A DNA stretch of 64,000 nucleotides from Pseudomonas chlororaphis (GTDB taxonomy: Bacteria > Pseudomonadota > Gammaproteobacteria > Pseudomonadales > Pseudomonadaceae), in contig NZ_JSFK01000002.1 of assembly GCF_000783395.1 (NCBI RefSeq), forward strand, positions 186,001 through 250,000, written 5' to 3'. Numbering within the stretch: position 1 is the first letter of the stretch; each line of letters opens with the position of its first letter. The translations under genes and the position numbers were made by a program. The notes under the pieces are model-generated. The model searched no databases and was not told the origin of the DNA. It saw only the letters and a list, made by a program, of their open reading frames with translations. Shown here one piece after another: positions 36,509-44,471 of this stretch.

Positions 36509-36614
36509 AAAGCAAAAGATCGCAGCCTTCGGCAACTCCTACAGAGTGCGCGTCGCGCCGCAATATTGCGACATGCTACGCCCCTGTAGGAGCTGCCGAA
36601 GGCTGCGATCTTTT
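36509..36614. repeat. Palindromic repeat of the AGATCGCAGCCTTCGGC family
   Basis: AAAGATCGCAGCCTTCGGCA and its inverted copy at 36583-36614 (GTAGGAGCTGCCGAAGGCTG) enclose about 40 bases. A related element is at 44361. It separates the UPF0178 gene from the FTR1 gene. Confidence 0.82.
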
Positions 36615-36628
36615 AAGGGAGCACGCAA

Positions 36629-38527
36629 TCAAGCAGCCGAAACCCGCCGCTTTTCCGCCATCCAACTGCGCCCATACAACACAGCAATCGCCAGAATCGC
36701 CACCGCCTGCGCCGTCAACGAATACGCATCGGCATGAATCCCCAGCCAGTCAAACTCAAAGAACCCCACCGGCCGCGTGCCGAAGATCCCGGCTTCCTGC
36801 AACGCCTTCACGCCATGCCCGGCAAACACCACCGACAACGCGCACAGCAGCGCCGCGTTGATGCTGAAGAACAGCGTCAGCGGCAGTTTCGCCGAACCGC
36901 GCAGAATCACCCACGCCAGACCGACCAGCAGCACCAGCGCCGTGGCGCCACCCGCGAGCACCGCGTCATGTCCGGCCGGGCCGGCTTGCAGCCACAGGGT
37001 TTCGTAAAACAGGATCACTTCGAACAACTCGCGATACACCGAGAAGAACGCCAGAATCGCGAAGCCGAAACGTCCGCCGCCGCCAACCAGACTGCTCTTG
37101 ATGTAATCCTGCCAGGCCGCAGCGTGACGACGGTCGTGCATCCATACACCGAGCCACAAGACCATGACGCTGGCAAACAGCGCCGTCGCGCCTTCGAGCA
37201 GTTCACGCTGCGAGCCGCTGACGTCGATCACATACGCCGCCAGCGCCCAGGTGCCGAGGCCGGCCAGCAGCGCCAGACCCCAACCGACGTTGACGCTGCG
37301 CACCGCCGATTGCTGGCCGGTGTTACGCAGGAAGGCGAGGATCGCCGCCAGCACCAGAATCGCTTCCAGACCTTCACGCAACAGAATCAGCAGGCCGGAA
37401 ATGTAACTCAGCGACCAGCTCAAACCGTCACTGCCGAGCAACCCGGCAGATTCCTTCAACTTGGCCTTGGCCGCGTCCAGCCGCTGCTCGGCCTGCTCGA
37501 CCGGCAAGCCGTCCTGCAACGATTGCCGGTATGCCATCAGGGATTTTTCGGTGTCCTTGCGCACGTTGGCGTCGACGTTATCCAGCGAGCTCTCGACCAG
37601 CTCGAAGCCTTCCAGATAGGCCGCGACCGACAGGTCGTAAGCCTGATCGTGCTCTCCGGCGCGATACGCGGCCAGACTCTTGTCCAGCGTTGCGGCGGTG
37701 TAGTCGAGCAACTGCGCCGGACCACGCTTGACCTGCGGCGGCTGCGCGCGTTGTGCACGGAAGGTCGCTGCGGCTTGCGGGCCATCGGCGGCCTGCACTT
37801 CGGCCGGGGTCTGGCGCGCCAGATCGGCGATGTTATAGGTCTTCTCGGCTTTGGCCGCCGCCGGATCGGCGCTGAAGCCGGCGATATAAGTCGCCAGATC
37901 CCAACGCTGGCGATCGTCAAGCTGATCGGCAAACGCCGGCATGTCGGTGCCTTCGACGCCTTGGCCGAGGGTGTTGTAGATCGCATAAAGACTCAGGTGA
38001 TCCAACCGCGCCGCATCCCGCAGATTGGCCGGCGGCGGGGTCATGCCGAGTCCCGCCGGGCCGTCACCGGCACCGCTATCACCGTGGCACACCGAGCAAT
38101 TCTGCGCATAGAGCGGAGCGCCTCGGGTGGGATCGGGGGTGATGATCGGTGCCTGGCTGACTTCATACGCCACCGCCAGTTGCGCGCCCAGTTGCCGCGC
38201 CTGCCGAGCGACTTCAGCGCCGTCCTGCTTCGCGGTGATCGCCGCGTGCAGGGCTTCAACGCCCTGCTCCAGCGCAGCCTTTTCCGGCTTGGCCGGCATG
38301 CTGGCGATCAGGCCTTGCAGCGCCCGCGTGAACTCCAGTTGCTCGCGGTATTCGGAATCATCGACAACCTTGCCCGCCGCTACCGTCGGCGGGTAATCCG
38401 CGCTGATGTAATCGAGCAGGTGCAGCGCTTGCGGCGCGCCTTCCACGGTATCGGCCAGCAGATTGAAGCTGCTCAGGGCAAACAACGGGAACACCAGCCA
38501 GGCCAGAATTCGGGACGAGGCAGTCAT
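36629..38527 (-). CDS. FTR1-family iron permease with fused cytochrome c domain
   Basis: A 632-residue protein. Signal peptide (residues 1-25), a periplasmic helical region, a cytochrome c domain with the heme-binding CSVCH near residue 142 and distal Met in TDMPAFADQL, a second helical region, then a seven-span FTR1 domain. The iron-handling REXXE motifs are REGLE (LLREGLEAILVL) near residue 383 and RELFE (YRELFEVILFYE) near residue 500. FTR1 proteins import iron oxidised at the membrane; a built-in heme could accept the electron. No partner oxidase gene is seen next to it. Confidence 0.93.
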   Translation of the reverse strand: MTASSRILAWLVFPLFALSSFNLLADTVEGAPQALHLLDYISADYPPTVAAGKVVDDSEYREQLEFTRALQGLIASMPAKPEKAALEQGVEALHAAITAKQDGAEVARQARQLGAQLAVAYEVSQAPIITPDPTRGAPLYAQNCSVCHGDSGAGDGPAGLGMTPPPANLRDAARLDHLSLYAIYNTLGQGVEGTDMPAFADQLDDRQRWDLATYIAGFSADPAAAKAEKTYNIADLARQTPAEVQAADGPQAAATFRAQRAQPPQVKRGPAQLLDYTAATLDKSLAAYRAGEHDQAYDLSVAAYLEGFELVESSLDNVDANVRKDTEKSLMAYRQSLQDGLPVEQAEQRLDAAKAKLKESAGLLGSDGLSWSLSYISGLLILLREGLEAILVLAAILAFLRNTGQQSAVRSVNVGWGLALLAGLGTWALAAYVIDVSGSQRELLEGATALFASVMVLWLGVWMHDRRHAAAWQDYIKSSLVGGGGRFGFAILAFFSVYRELFEVILFYETLWLQAGPAGHDAVLAGGATALVLLVGLAWVILRGSAKLPLTLFFSINAALLCALSVVFAGHGVKALQEAGIFGTRPVGFFEFDWLGIHADAYSLTAQAVAILAIAVLYGRSWMAEKRRVSAA

Positions 38528-38548
38528 GAACGGATCTCAAATGGAAAT

Positions 38549-38574
38549 GCGAAGTTACATATTGTTCACTTCGC
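38549..38574. promoter_or_regulatory. Inverted repeat upstream of the FTR1 gene
   Basis: GCGAAGT at 38549-38555 and ACTTCGC at 38568-38574 form a 7-bp perfect inverted repeat with a 12-base AT-rich spacer, 21 bases before the FTR1 start. It does not fit the Fur consensus. It could be an operator or a leader hairpin. Confidence 0.35.
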
Positions 38575-38736
38575 GGACTTTTCTCTCAAGCTTTGTCGGT
38601 TTTTCGCTTTTATTGGGCGGATATACCCGGCAGACGAACACCGCAATATCGCCGAGGATTGCCGCAGTGACAGGGTCCTTGATCGGCGCACATCGGCCCC
38701 CCACCTGAATCGCAGCCATTGGCCAGCATCCGCCAC

Positions 38737-38742
38737 TATACT
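38737..38742 (+). promoter_or_regulatory. Candidate -10 box for the first COG3014 lipoprotein gene
   Basis: TATACT about 44 bases before the start codon, in the short gap between the divergent FTR1 and lipoprotein genes. No strong -35 is seen. Confidence 0.4.
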
Positions 38743-38785
38743 GCGCGCGCCCTCAACATTTCGGCTCAAGGAGACACCCCCGTTT

Positions 38786-40192
38786 ATGCGGATCATCCCG
38801 TTGTTCGTCCTGTTCGCCACTGCTCTTTTATTGAACAGCTGCGCGGCTTACCGCAATTACGATCAGGAAATGCAGCAAACCACCGACGAGATGACCAAGG
38901 GCAACCTCACCGGCGCACTGGCACTGGTCGAGATGCACAACCCGTGGGAAGACAAGGATCTGCTGTATTACCTGGAAACAGGCGCCATCCTCAGCGCTGG
39001 CAGCGCCCTGCCCGAAAGTCAGCAAGCGTGGCGCAGTGCTGACCGGATGATCTTCCAGCGTGAAGAACTCAACCCGTCAGGCGCCATGAAGTTGCTGGCG
39101 CGGTTCGGCGATGAAATGGGCACCATGCTGGTCAACGACAAGTTGCGGCGCTACGAAGGCTACGATTACGAAAAGGTCATGCTGACCACGCAAATGGCCC
39201 TCAATCAGTTGTCCGTCAACGATTTCGATGGGGCACGCGCCGACATCAAGAAAACCCACGAACGCGAAGCACTGATCGCCCGGCAGCGGGAAAAACAATA
39301 CGAAGAAGCCGAAGAACAAGCCAAGACCCAAGGCATCGTCTTGCGTTACAAGGACCTGCAAGGCTACCCCGTGGCCATTCTTGACGCGCCGAATGTGGTA
39401 GAGCTGAAGAACGGCTATCAGAGTGCTTTCAGCCATTATCTGGCTGGCTTCACTTACGAGGCCTTGGGCGAGCGAGACCTCGCGGCGCCCGGCTATCGCC
39501 AAGCGATCGAATTGCGCCCGGACCTGCCCTTTCTGCAAAAAGCCTTGCGCAATCTCGACAAGCCCATCGCGAAAACCGATGAAAGCGATGTGTTGATCAT
39601 TATCCAGAGTGGCCTGGCGCCTGCCCGCAGTTCGGTGCAAGTGCCTATTCCTGTGCGCCTGAACGAAAATCTGGTCATCGTCGCGCCGATTTCTTTTCCG
39701 GTCATGGTGCCGGACACCGTGACCCCCGGCTTCAGTCATGTCACGGTGGATGGTCGAAAACAGCCGCTGACCGTGATCAACAGCGTCACCGACATGTCCA
39801 TCCGCACATTACGCGATGACATGCCGGCAATCATCTCGCGGGCGATGTTCCGCGCCAACATGGCCGCCATCAGTCAGGCTCAGGAGAACGAGCGCAATCC
39901 GGCCAAGGCTTCGCTGACAGTCACCCAGCATGATCCGTTTGAAGAAGCTGACACGCGAACCTGGCGGGCGCTGCCGGACAAAACACTGATCGCCCGCCTG
40001 CGCCTGAAAAAAGGTTTGCATACGTTTCGATTGCCAATCCCACCGACTGACTACCCGTTTCAATTACGCGTCGACCAAGACCACCAGATTCTGCACCTGC
40101 GAGTGTTCCGGGATCAGACGTATACGGTGGGTTCGGCTTTCGTGCCGCGGGACACTCCGTTGCCGGCAAAAACGCCGACGCCTGCCAAGTAA
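38786..40192 (+). CDS. COG3014-type lipoprotein, copy 1
   Basis: A 468-residue outer-membrane-type lipoprotein: signal MRIIPLFVLFATALLLNSC, with the lipobox cysteine at residue 19 followed by AAYRNYD (Ala at +2, so likely outer-membrane sorted). Residues 20-270 are helical with TPR-like character, including YEGYDYEKVMLTTQMALN near residue 125 and YQSAFSHYLAGFTYEALGE near residue 210. The C-terminal part looks beta-rich. Paralogue of the next gene with the same order of motifs. AAGGAGA lies 11 bases before the ATG. The frame stays open far upstream antisense to FTR1, which I treat as chance. Function unknown. Confidence 0.9.
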   Translation: MRIIPLFVLFATALLLNSCAAYRNYDQEMQQTTDEMTKGNLTGALALVEMHNPWEDKDLLYYLETGAILSAGSALPESQQAWRSADRMIFQREELNPSGAMKLLARFGDEMGTMLVNDKLRRYEGYDYEKVMLTTQMALNQLSVNDFDGARADIKKTHEREALIARQREKQYEEAEEQAKTQGIVLRYKDLQGYPVAILDAPNVVELKNGYQSAFSHYLAGFTYEALGERDLAAPGYRQAIELRPDLPFLQKALRNLDKPIAKTDESDVLIIIQSGLAPARSSVQVPIPVRLNENLVIVAPISFPVMVPDTVTPGFSHVTVDGRKQPLTVINSVTDMSIRTLRDDMPAIISRAMFRANMAAISQAQENERNPAKASLTVTQHDPFEEADTRTWRALPDKTLIARLRLKKGLHTFRLPIPPTDYPFQLRVDQDHQILHLRVFRDQTYTVGSAFVPRDTPLPAKTPTPAK

Positions 40193-40250
40193 TGGCACGC
40201 TACTAAACCAGTGCAATCAAAAAGCAATTACATAGCCACTACGTCACGCC

Positions 40251-40256
40251 TATAAT
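40251..40256 (+). promoter_or_regulatory. Candidate -10 box for the lipoprotein operon
   Basis: A perfect TATAAT, about 147 bases before the start of the second COG3014 gene, implying a 5' leader of roughly 140 bases. The -35 is not well conserved. It suggests the 40403-43558 genes are transcribed separately from copy 1. Confidence 0.5.
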
Positions 40257-40402
40257 GCCGCGCCCTCGCCATGCGAGCCGGCACAAAAGCTCCTCCGGTA
40301 ACGAGGAATTGGCAGGAGGCCAACGCCCTGTCGATGGGTCACATCAGCCCGACCAGCACACGCGGCTGCAGTTAAATCAGCTACTCAGGGAAGAAGTACC
40401 CC

Positions 40403-41797
40403 ATGGTTTTCCGCGCTCCCACCTTGATCGCGCTCAGCGCCGTCACTCTACTCTCAGGCTGTTCGGCGTTTCGCAACTACGACTCCGAACTGGCCCAGAC
40501 CAACCAGCAACTGGCCTCCGGCAACGTCGACGCCGCGCTGACCCTGCTGGAAAAGAACAACACCGGCCCTGACAAAGACCTGCTCTATTACTTCGAGAAA
40601 GGTGAATTGCTGCGCGCCAAGGGCGACCTGTCCGGCAGCCAGAATGCCTGGACCAGCGCCGACCAGGTGGTGGGCAAGTGGGAAGACTCGGTCAAGCTCG
40701 ACACCGACAAGTACCTGGCTCAGTTCGGCAGTTTCCTGGTCAACGACAAAGTGCGTCGCTACGAAGGCTACGACTACGAAAAAGTCATGCTGACCACCCA
40801 GATGGCCCTGAACCTGCTGGCGGTCAATGACTTCGACGGCGCGCGTACCGCGATCAAGAAGACTCACGAGCGCGAAGCGGTGATCGCCGAGCTGCGTGAC
40901 AAGGAATACCTCAAGAGCGAGGAAGAGGCCGAGAAAGAAGGCATCAAGACTCAGTACAAAGACTTGCAGGGTTATCCGGTCGCCAGCCTCGACGCACCGG
41001 AAGTGGTCGGTCTGAAGAACAGCTACCAAAGTGCTTTCAGCCATTACCTGTCCGGCTTCGTTTATGAAGCGCTGGGCGAAAAAGGTCTGGCTGCACCGGG
41101 CTACCGCAAGGCTGCCGAATTGCGTCCGAACACGCCGCTGCTGGAACAGGCGCTGGTCAACCTCGACAAACCGGGCAAGTCCGACGACAGCGACATCCTC
41201 ATCGTTGTCCAGAGCGGTCTGGCGCCAGCCCGCGACTCGATCCGCGTACCGCTGCCATTGCCGATCTCCAACAACGTGGTGATCACGCCGCTGTCGTTCC
41301 CGATCATCAAACCTGACACCTCCACGGCGACGTTCGCACAAATCGGCGTCGACGGTCAGCAGGTCGATCTGACCGCGCTCAACAGCACCACCGCGATGTC
41401 CCGCCGCGCCCTGCGTGACGACATGCCGGGGATCATCCTGCGCACCACTGTGCGGGCAATCACCAAGGGTGTTGCGCAGAAGCAGATCAACGAAACCAAC
41501 CCGCTGGCGGGTCTGGCCGTCGGTATCTCTTCAGCTGTGCTCGAAGGTGCCGATACCCGTACGTGGCGCACCCTGCCGGACAACACCCAAGTGGTGCGTC
41601 TGCGCCTGAAAAAGGGTGAGCATCAGGTTACCCTGCCGAGCGCCGTCGGCGGTTCGGTGGTCAAGGTCACTGTCGATCAGCGTTATCAGGTGATCACCCT
41701 GCGCGCCGTGGGCAACCAGGTGTTCGCCGGTGGCCTCGCCGCACACGTCATCCCGAGCGCCGGCGCGACCAACGTCGCCAGCCTCAAACAACCTTAA
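40403..41797 (+). CDS. COG3014-type lipoprotein, copy 2
   Basis: A 464-residue lipoprotein with signal MVFRAPTLIALSAVTLLSGC (lipobox LSGC, cysteine at residue 20, then SAFRNYDSE). Same architecture as copy 1: helical repeats with YEGYDYEKVMLTTQMALN near residue 126, a KDLQGYPVASLDAPEVVGLKN-type turn, YQSAFSHYLSGFVYEALGE, then a beta-rich C-terminal domain with DTRTWRTLPDNTQVVRLRLK. 15 bases separate its stop from the YcfL gene, so it heads a four-gene operon. Function unknown; probable outer-membrane scaffold. Confidence 0.9.
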   Translation: MVFRAPTLIALSAVTLLSGCSAFRNYDSELAQTNQQLASGNVDAALTLLEKNNTGPDKDLLYYFEKGELLRAKGDLSGSQNAWTSADQVVGKWEDSVKLDTDKYLAQFGSFLVNDKVRRYEGYDYEKVMLTTQMALNLLAVNDFDGARTAIKKTHEREAVIAELRDKEYLKSEEEAEKEGIKTQYKDLQGYPVASLDAPEVVGLKNSYQSAFSHYLSGFVYEALGEKGLAAPGYRKAAELRPNTPLLEQALVNLDKPGKSDDSDILIVVQSGLAPARDSIRVPLPLPISNNVVITPLSFPIIKPDTSTATFAQIGVDGQQVDLTALNSTTAMSRRALRDDMPGIILRTTVRAITKGVAQKQINETNPLAGLAVGISSAVLEGADTRTWRTLPDNTQVVRLRLKKGEHQVTLPSAVGGSVVKVTVDQRYQVITLRAVGNQVFAGGLAAHVIPSAGATNVASLKQP

Positions 41798-41812
41798 GAA
41801 CGGAGTCTTTGC

Positions 41813-42187
41813 ATGCGCTTCAAACTCATCGCCATCGCCGCCCTCGCCTTGCTGGCGAGCGGCTGCGCCACCCCGCCACCACCGGAGCCGGGCAGCGCCG
41901 CGAGCAAAGTCGTGGCCATGGGTCCGCAGAAACACATCGTCGTCGGCGCCATGCGCGTCGCTCGCGAAAACGGTTTCATGACGGTCAATGTGCAGTTGAG
42001 CAACACCCTCAACAGCAACAAGATTTTCTACTACCGCTTCGCCTGGCTCGGCGCGGAAGGCTTCCCGATTGCCGAAGAAGAAGTCTGGAAAAGCCAAATG
42101 ATGTACGGCGCCCAGACCAGCTTCATTCAAGGCATCGCCCCGACCCCGAAAGCCGTGGACTTCCGTCTGGAAATCAAGACGCCGTAA
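41813..42187 (+). CDS. YcfL family lipoprotein
   Basis: A 124-residue lipoprotein: MRFKLIAIAALALLASGC lipobox (LASGC, cysteine at residue 18) followed by a proline-rich linker (ATPPPPEPG) and a small beta-sandwich-like domain with VQLSNTLNSNKIFYYRFAW and the DFRLEIKTP end. In E. coli ycfL lies next to lpoB, and the order here is the same. Function unknown; the fixed pairing suggests a partner of the LpoB-like protein. Confidence 0.88.
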   Translation: MRFKLIAIAALALLASGCATPPPPEPGSAASKVVAMGPQKHIVVGAMRVARENGFMTVNVQLSNTLNSNKIFYYRFAWLGAEGFPIAEEEVWKSQMMYGAQTSFIQGIAPTPKAVDFRLEIKTP

Positions 42188-42223
42188 GCCTGTCACCCTA
42201 TTCCTGTTTTAGAGAGCATTCCC

Positions 42224-42811
42224 ATGTTTGCACGCTTTTCCTGCATCGCCGTTATCGCCCTGCTGGCCTCCGGTTGCGCCAACACTTCGCCGACCCTGGG
42301 CAGCAAGAACATCAGCTACGGCGACACCAAAGCGGTTGAAACCGTGACCAACGAATTCGGTTCGACCGACCTGCAAATGATCGCCGAGTCGATGACCCGC
42401 TCGCTGGCTCAGTCCGGCATCCTGCAGGGTCGTCCGGTGGTTCAGGTCTACGACGTGAAGAACAAGACCAGCGAGTACATCGACACCCGCGAAATCACCA
42501 CCAGCATCAAGACTCAGCTGATGAAGACCGGCGTTGCGCGTTTCGCCAGCGACAACAACGCGATGCAAAGCCAGGTTGACCAGCTCAAGCTGCAAAACCA
42601 GAGCGGTCTGTACAAGAAAAGCACCGTGGCCAAGACTGGCAACATGGTTGCCGCCAAGTACCGCATCGAAGGCTCGATCAGCTCGATCGTCAAGCGCAGC
42701 AGTGACTACAAGGACGTCTTCTACAAATTCAGCCTGCAACTGATCGACGTTGAAAGCGGTCTGGCCGAGTGGATGGACGAAAAAGAGATCCGCAAAACCA
42801 CGGAGCGTTAA
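42224..42811 (+). CDS. LpoB-like outer-membrane lipoprotein
   Basis: A 195-residue lipoprotein: lipobox LLASGC (cysteine at residue 18), short linker, then an LpoB/CsgG-like domain (FGSTDLQMIAESMTRSLAQ, REITTSIKTQLMKTGVARF and KYRIEGSISSIVKRSSD). In E. coli LpoB activates the cell-wall synthase PBP1b from the outer membrane. In P. aeruginosa that role is reported for the unrelated LpoP, so this protein may do something else. The linker is much shorter than in E. coli LpoB. AGAGAGC upstream is a modest ribosome site. Confidence 0.9.
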   Translation: MFARFSCIAVIALLASGCANTSPTLGSKNISYGDTKAVETVTNEFGSTDLQMIAESMTRSLAQSGILQGRPVVQVYDVKNKTSEYIDTREITTSIKTQLMKTGVARFASDNNAMQSQVDQLKLQNQSGLYKKSTVAKTGNMVAAKYRIEGSISSIVKRSSDYKDVFYKFSLQLIDVESGLAEWMDEKEIRKTTER

Positions 42812-42814
42812 TTG

Positions 42815-43558
42815 ATGCGCGCATGGATTGGCATGATGGCCCTGGCTTGCGCGTTCAGCGTGCAAGCGGCCCCGAAAGTCGCGGTGACGGATCTGGCCTA
42901 TCAGGAACGTGTGGAGCAATACATCCACATCGTTTCGGCCCAGAGCAATCATCGCGAGGGTTACTACAGCTCCAGCGGCTCGTCGAGCTACAACGAGATC
43001 GAAGCGAGCACCAGCTATATCGAGCAAGGCGAGTTGCGCAAATTCACTGGCGACATCAAGGGTGAAATCCTGCGCACCGGCATGTTCCAGCTGGTGCAGG
43101 GCACGCCGTACACCGCGTCATCCAAGGGTGACGTCTACGACGTGATCAAGCGCATCAAGGCTGGCAACTTCAAAGGCGCCGACTATGTGCTGTTTGGTAC
43201 GGTGTCGGACATCGACTTCACTCAGGACGTCAACGAGCTGGCGAACACCGACAGCTATTCGGCGGTACTGGGCCTGACGCTGGTGGCGGACTTCAGCCTG
43301 ATCAACACCAAGACCTTCGAAATCACCTCGGCCTTCACGGCGATGGGCGAAGCGCAGGACACCAAACTGGTGAACCACCGCGACATCAAGATCTCGCTGA
43401 ACCGTCCTCGGGTGGTGCGTGACGTGTCGAAGGCGCTGGGTGAGGACGTGGCCGGGCAACTGAGCATGCAGCTCGGTGGCGGCGGTTACGAGCAGCCGCG
43501 CGAAGCACCGCAGCGCAACAATCTGCCGCGTGATACTGCGCCAGTGATTCTGCGCTGA
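42815..43558 (+). CDS. Second LpoB/CsgG-like exported protein
   Basis: A 247-residue protein starting 3 bases after the previous stop. The signal (MRAWIGMMALACAFSVQA) is probably cut after VQA; a weak lipobox (ALAC) also exists, so soluble and lipoprotein forms are both possible. The body resembles the LpoB/CsgG N-terminal fold: KVAVTDLAYQERVEQY, GDIKGEILRTGMFQLVQG, FKGADYVLFGTVSDIDF and DFSLINTKTFEI. A Ser/Gly/Tyr-rich loop (YYSSSGSSSYNE) near residue 50 is unusual. The C-terminal 30 residues are proline- and arginine-rich. Function unknown. Confidence 0.85.
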   Translation: MRAWIGMMALACAFSVQAAPKVAVTDLAYQERVEQYIHIVSAQSNHREGYYSSSGSSSYNEIEASTSYIEQGELRKFTGDIKGEILRTGMFQLVQGTPYTASSKGDVYDVIKRIKAGNFKGADYVLFGTVSDIDFTQDVNELANTDSYSAVLGLTLVADFSLINTKTFEITSAFTAMGEAQDTKLVNHRDIKISLNRPRVVRDVSKALGEDVAGQLSMQLGGGGYEQPREAPQRNNLPRDTAPVILR

Positions 43559-43570
43559 TGACTGGCCCCT

Positions 43571-43622
43571 GATCATTCCCATGCTCTGCGTGGGAATGCA
43601 TCCCGGGACGCTCTGCGTCCCA
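43571..43622. repeat. Half copy of the GCTCTGCGTGGGAATG palindromic family
   Basis: GATCATTCCCATGCTCTGCG then GGGACGCTCTGCGTCCC, matching the left half of the 28857 element, without the inverted right half. It follows the last gene of the lipoprotein operon. Confidence 0.7.
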
Positions 43623-43627
43623 GCCAA

Positions 43628-43661
43628 AAAAAAGGCGACCCGTAAAGGTCGCCTTTTTTGT
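43628..43661. terminator. Bidirectional terminator downstream of the lipoprotein operon
   Basis: AAAGGCGACC (43631-43640) pairs with GGTCGCCTTT around CGTAAA, with A run before and T run after. It ends both the lipoprotein operon and the convergent LysE gene. Confidence 0.85.
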
Positions 43662-43672
43662 GTCTGGAAGCT

Positions 43673-44305
43673 TTACGCCGCCGCTTTACGCAACGTCGCC
43701 ATAAACGCCGCCGCACCAATGAACAGCCCGGCAAACGTGCGGTTCATGCGCTTCTGCTGCTGCGGTGTGCGCAACAGACGCAGCACCTTCGACGCCAGAC
43801 CGGTGTAGCCCGCCATCACGATCAGGTCGACGCAGATCATCGTCACGCCAATCACCAGATACTGAATCAGCAACGGCGCATGCGGATTGATGAACTGCGG
43901 CAGCACCGCGAGCATGAAGACCAAGGCCTTGGGGTTGCTGATGTTCACCAGAAAGCCACGGAATATTAGCGCCAGCGGCTTGCCGATCGGCCGCACCGCC
44001 GCGTCATCACTCATGTCCATGGGCAGCGCGCGCCATTGCTTGATGGCCAGATACACCAGATAAGCGACACCGAACCATTTGATCGCGTGGAAAGCCGTGG
44101 CCGAAGCGGTCAGGATCGCACCCACGCCGGCGCCGACAATCGCAATCTGCACCGCCAGACCGATTTGCAGGCCGAGGGCGTTCCAGTAACCGCGCCAGAA
44201 ACCGTATTGCAGACCGCTGGACATCGACGCAATGGCGCCAGCACCCGGGGACAGACTGATCACCCAGCAGGCGGCAAAAAACGCCAGCCATGTTTGAAGC
44301 TCCAT
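43673..44305 (-). CDS. LysE/RhtB family amino-acid exporter
   Basis: A 210-residue, six-span exporter. SLSPGAGAIASMSSGLQYGFWRG near residue 18 is the family signature, with a GFLVNISNPKALVFMLAVLPQF segment near residue 115. I use the ATG at 44305 (MELQTWLAFF) because the longer frame runs into the repeat upstream. Likely exports a neutral amino acid or homoserine lactone-like compound; substrate unknown. Confidence 0.9.
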   Translation of the reverse strand: MELQTWLAFFAACWVISLSPGAGAIASMSSGLQYGFWRGYWNALGLQIGLAVQIAIVGAGVGAILTASATAFHAIKWFGVAYLVYLAIKQWRALPMDMSDDAAVRPIGKPLALIFRGFLVNISNPKALVFMLAVLPQFINPHAPLLIQYLVIGVTMICVDLIVMAGYTGLASKVLRLLRTPQQQKRMNRTFAGLFIGAAAFMATLRKAAA

Positions 44306-44360
44306 CGCACACCTCGACTCATGCCGTAACAAGTCGTCAAAACTAATGCTGTTTGGGGCT

Positions 44361-44452
44361 AAAAGCAAAAGATCGCAGCCTTCGGCAGCTCCTACATGAG
44401 AATGCGATCACTGTAGGAGCTGCCGAAGGCTCGGGCCGCGATCGGACGATCT
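44361..44452. repeat. Palindromic repeat of the AGATCGCAGCCTTCGGC family, second copy
   Basis: AAAGATCGCAGCCTTCGGCA and, inverted, GTAGGAGCTGCCGAAGGCTC, separated by about 25 bases. The right arm is interrupted (CTCGGGCCGCGATC). Same family as 36509. Confidence 0.8.
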
Positions 44453-44471
44453 TATGATCTTGCTCGAAACC

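Noticed and set aside
36734..38785. A stop-free plus-strand frame of about 684 codons antisense to the FTR1 gene, continuous with the first COG3014 lipoprotein
   Set aside because: The sequence is Arg/Gln/His-rich, typical of an antisense shadow in GC-rich DNA, and the lipoprotein has its own signal peptide and ribosome site at 38786.
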